In this document: in pieces, positions 32,564-32,850 of the stretch
Layout of the letters: every line of letters begins with the position of its first letter
How positions within the stretch are numbered: position 1 is the first letter of the stretch
Source of the DNA: CAZSWR01 sp964610885
GTDB taxonomy: Bacteria; Bacteroidota; Ignavibacteria; Kapaibacteriales; UBA2268
Assembly: GCA_964610885.1 (NCBI GenBank)
Contig: CAZSWR010000034.1
Location: 1-32,850 of the forward strand
Direction: 5' to 3'
Length of the DNA: 32,850 bases
Program-made: the position numbers and the translations under genes
Notes under the pieces: generated by a model
The model's database searches: none
What the model saw: only the letters and a program-made list of their open reading frames with translations
Told to the model about the DNA's origin: nothing

Positions 32564-32580
32564 AGGCGCTAACAACGCCT
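32564..32580. other. Hairpin after the nuclease gene (possible cassette-type site)
   Basis: AGGCG-CTAACAA-CGCCT starts 6 bases after the nuclease stop. CGCTAACAACGCC...AAGAAATTGGGG resembles the end sequences seen after accessory genes in many Bacteroidota, which look somewhat like integron attC ends. A matching GTTRRRY end was not found, so the call is weak. Confidence 0.3.
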
Positions 32581-32669
32581 CATAAGAAATTGGGGTTTCA
32601 GTAGGTTTGCGAAGGCCTGCACTCTACTCCATCTCATCCATTTAACTTGACTCGGAATCGTTCACAATC

Positions 32670-32822
32670 ATGAATACCCATCTTCAACATATCGAGATAT
32701 ACCAAAAACTTGTTGATTCAATCGGGATCGCAATCGAATGCGCTCGGGCAAGAGCATACCAAGCCGTGAATAAACAAGAAAGCACAAACAATAAAGGGGC
32801 GTTAGCCCTAAAATCTTCGTAA
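32670..32822 (+). pseudogene. Short ORF resembling the N-terminus of a DUF1016 (YhcG-type) protein
   Basis: An ATG at 32670 opens a 50-residue frame ending in TAA at 32820-32822. The first 35 residues, including IEIYQKLVDSIGIAIECARARAYQAVNKQ, resemble the DUF1016 N-terminal pattern (Y..L...I...I..AR..A...VN). The tail (ESTNNKGALALKSS) does not, and a full DUF1016 protein is about 330-370 residues. It looks like a gene start cut off by a later junction near 32775, or a frameshifted copy. DUF1016 proteins are also PD-(D/E)XK-type and linked to defence islands, which fits the nuclease just upstream. The window ends at 32850, so what follows cannot be seen. Confidence 0.4.
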
Positions 32823-32850
32823 CGAAAAGGCAGTCAGAACAACCAAGGGG

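Noticed and set aside
32564..32580. A true integron attC site after the nuclease gene
   Set aside because: One end resembles attC, but no matching GTTRRRY end or integrase was seen, so it is kept only as a low-confidence observation.

Overview
The window comes from a bacterial chromosome of the Bacteroidota/Chlorobiota lineage. The evidence is a secreted protein with a type IX-style C-terminal sorting domain, a CarboxypepD_reg/plug/barrel TonB receptor, Bat-type proteins, a long Bacteroidota-style RecQ, and promoters fitting TTG-N19/20-TAnnTTTG (clearest before rpmB and tsaD). A Kapabacteria/Ignavibacteria-type organism is my guess from the overall flavour, not something shown here. I see no tRNA, rRNA or CRISPR array.

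Layout. 1-1.8 kb: a CAP-domain lipoprotein followed by trxB (minus strand). 1.8-6.1 kb: an accessory stretch with an AT-rich TonB receptor and a His-rich small membrane protein (probable metal uptake), an RHS fragment and a thiamine-binding protein. 6.2-8.4 kb: folB-folK converging on recO, then an unknown gene. 8.8-10.7 kb: ffh and rpsP. 10.7-16.7 kb: a minus-strand run with a small unknown protein, rsmE, an RlmN-like radical SAM enzyme, a TrxR-like flavoprotein, a cysteine hydrolase, ruvA and tsaD. 17-22 kb: a secreted oligoendopeptidase F, then a VWA-TPR Bat protein and BatD. 22.4-24.6 kb: rpmB, a repeat-rich gap, and a type IX-secreted beta-propeller-like protein. 24.7-31.1 kb: recQ, mnmA and gyrA (minus strand). 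31.3-32.8 kb: an AT-rich PD-(D/E)XK nuclease followed by a short fragment resembling a DUF1016 protein, which looks like an accessory or defence insertion.

The most unusual signal is a family of about six related 50-86 bp interspersed repeats in the first 16 kb (near 1975, 4751, 5353, 8716, 12254 and 15616). Each has a GTGGC-N4-GCCAC type hairpin, a T-rich tract, a GGCAGCGCA-like block and usually a tiny ORF starting MKKGK-like. Two copies in opposite orientation bracket the TonB receptor gene. One forms the end of the RHS fragment. Two sit at or just after stop codons like transcription terminators. The second item of interest is the tightly packed hydrolase / TrxR-like / orphan RlmN-like module between ruvA and rsmE.

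All calls rest on reading the sequence and on knowledge of protein families. No database search was run.
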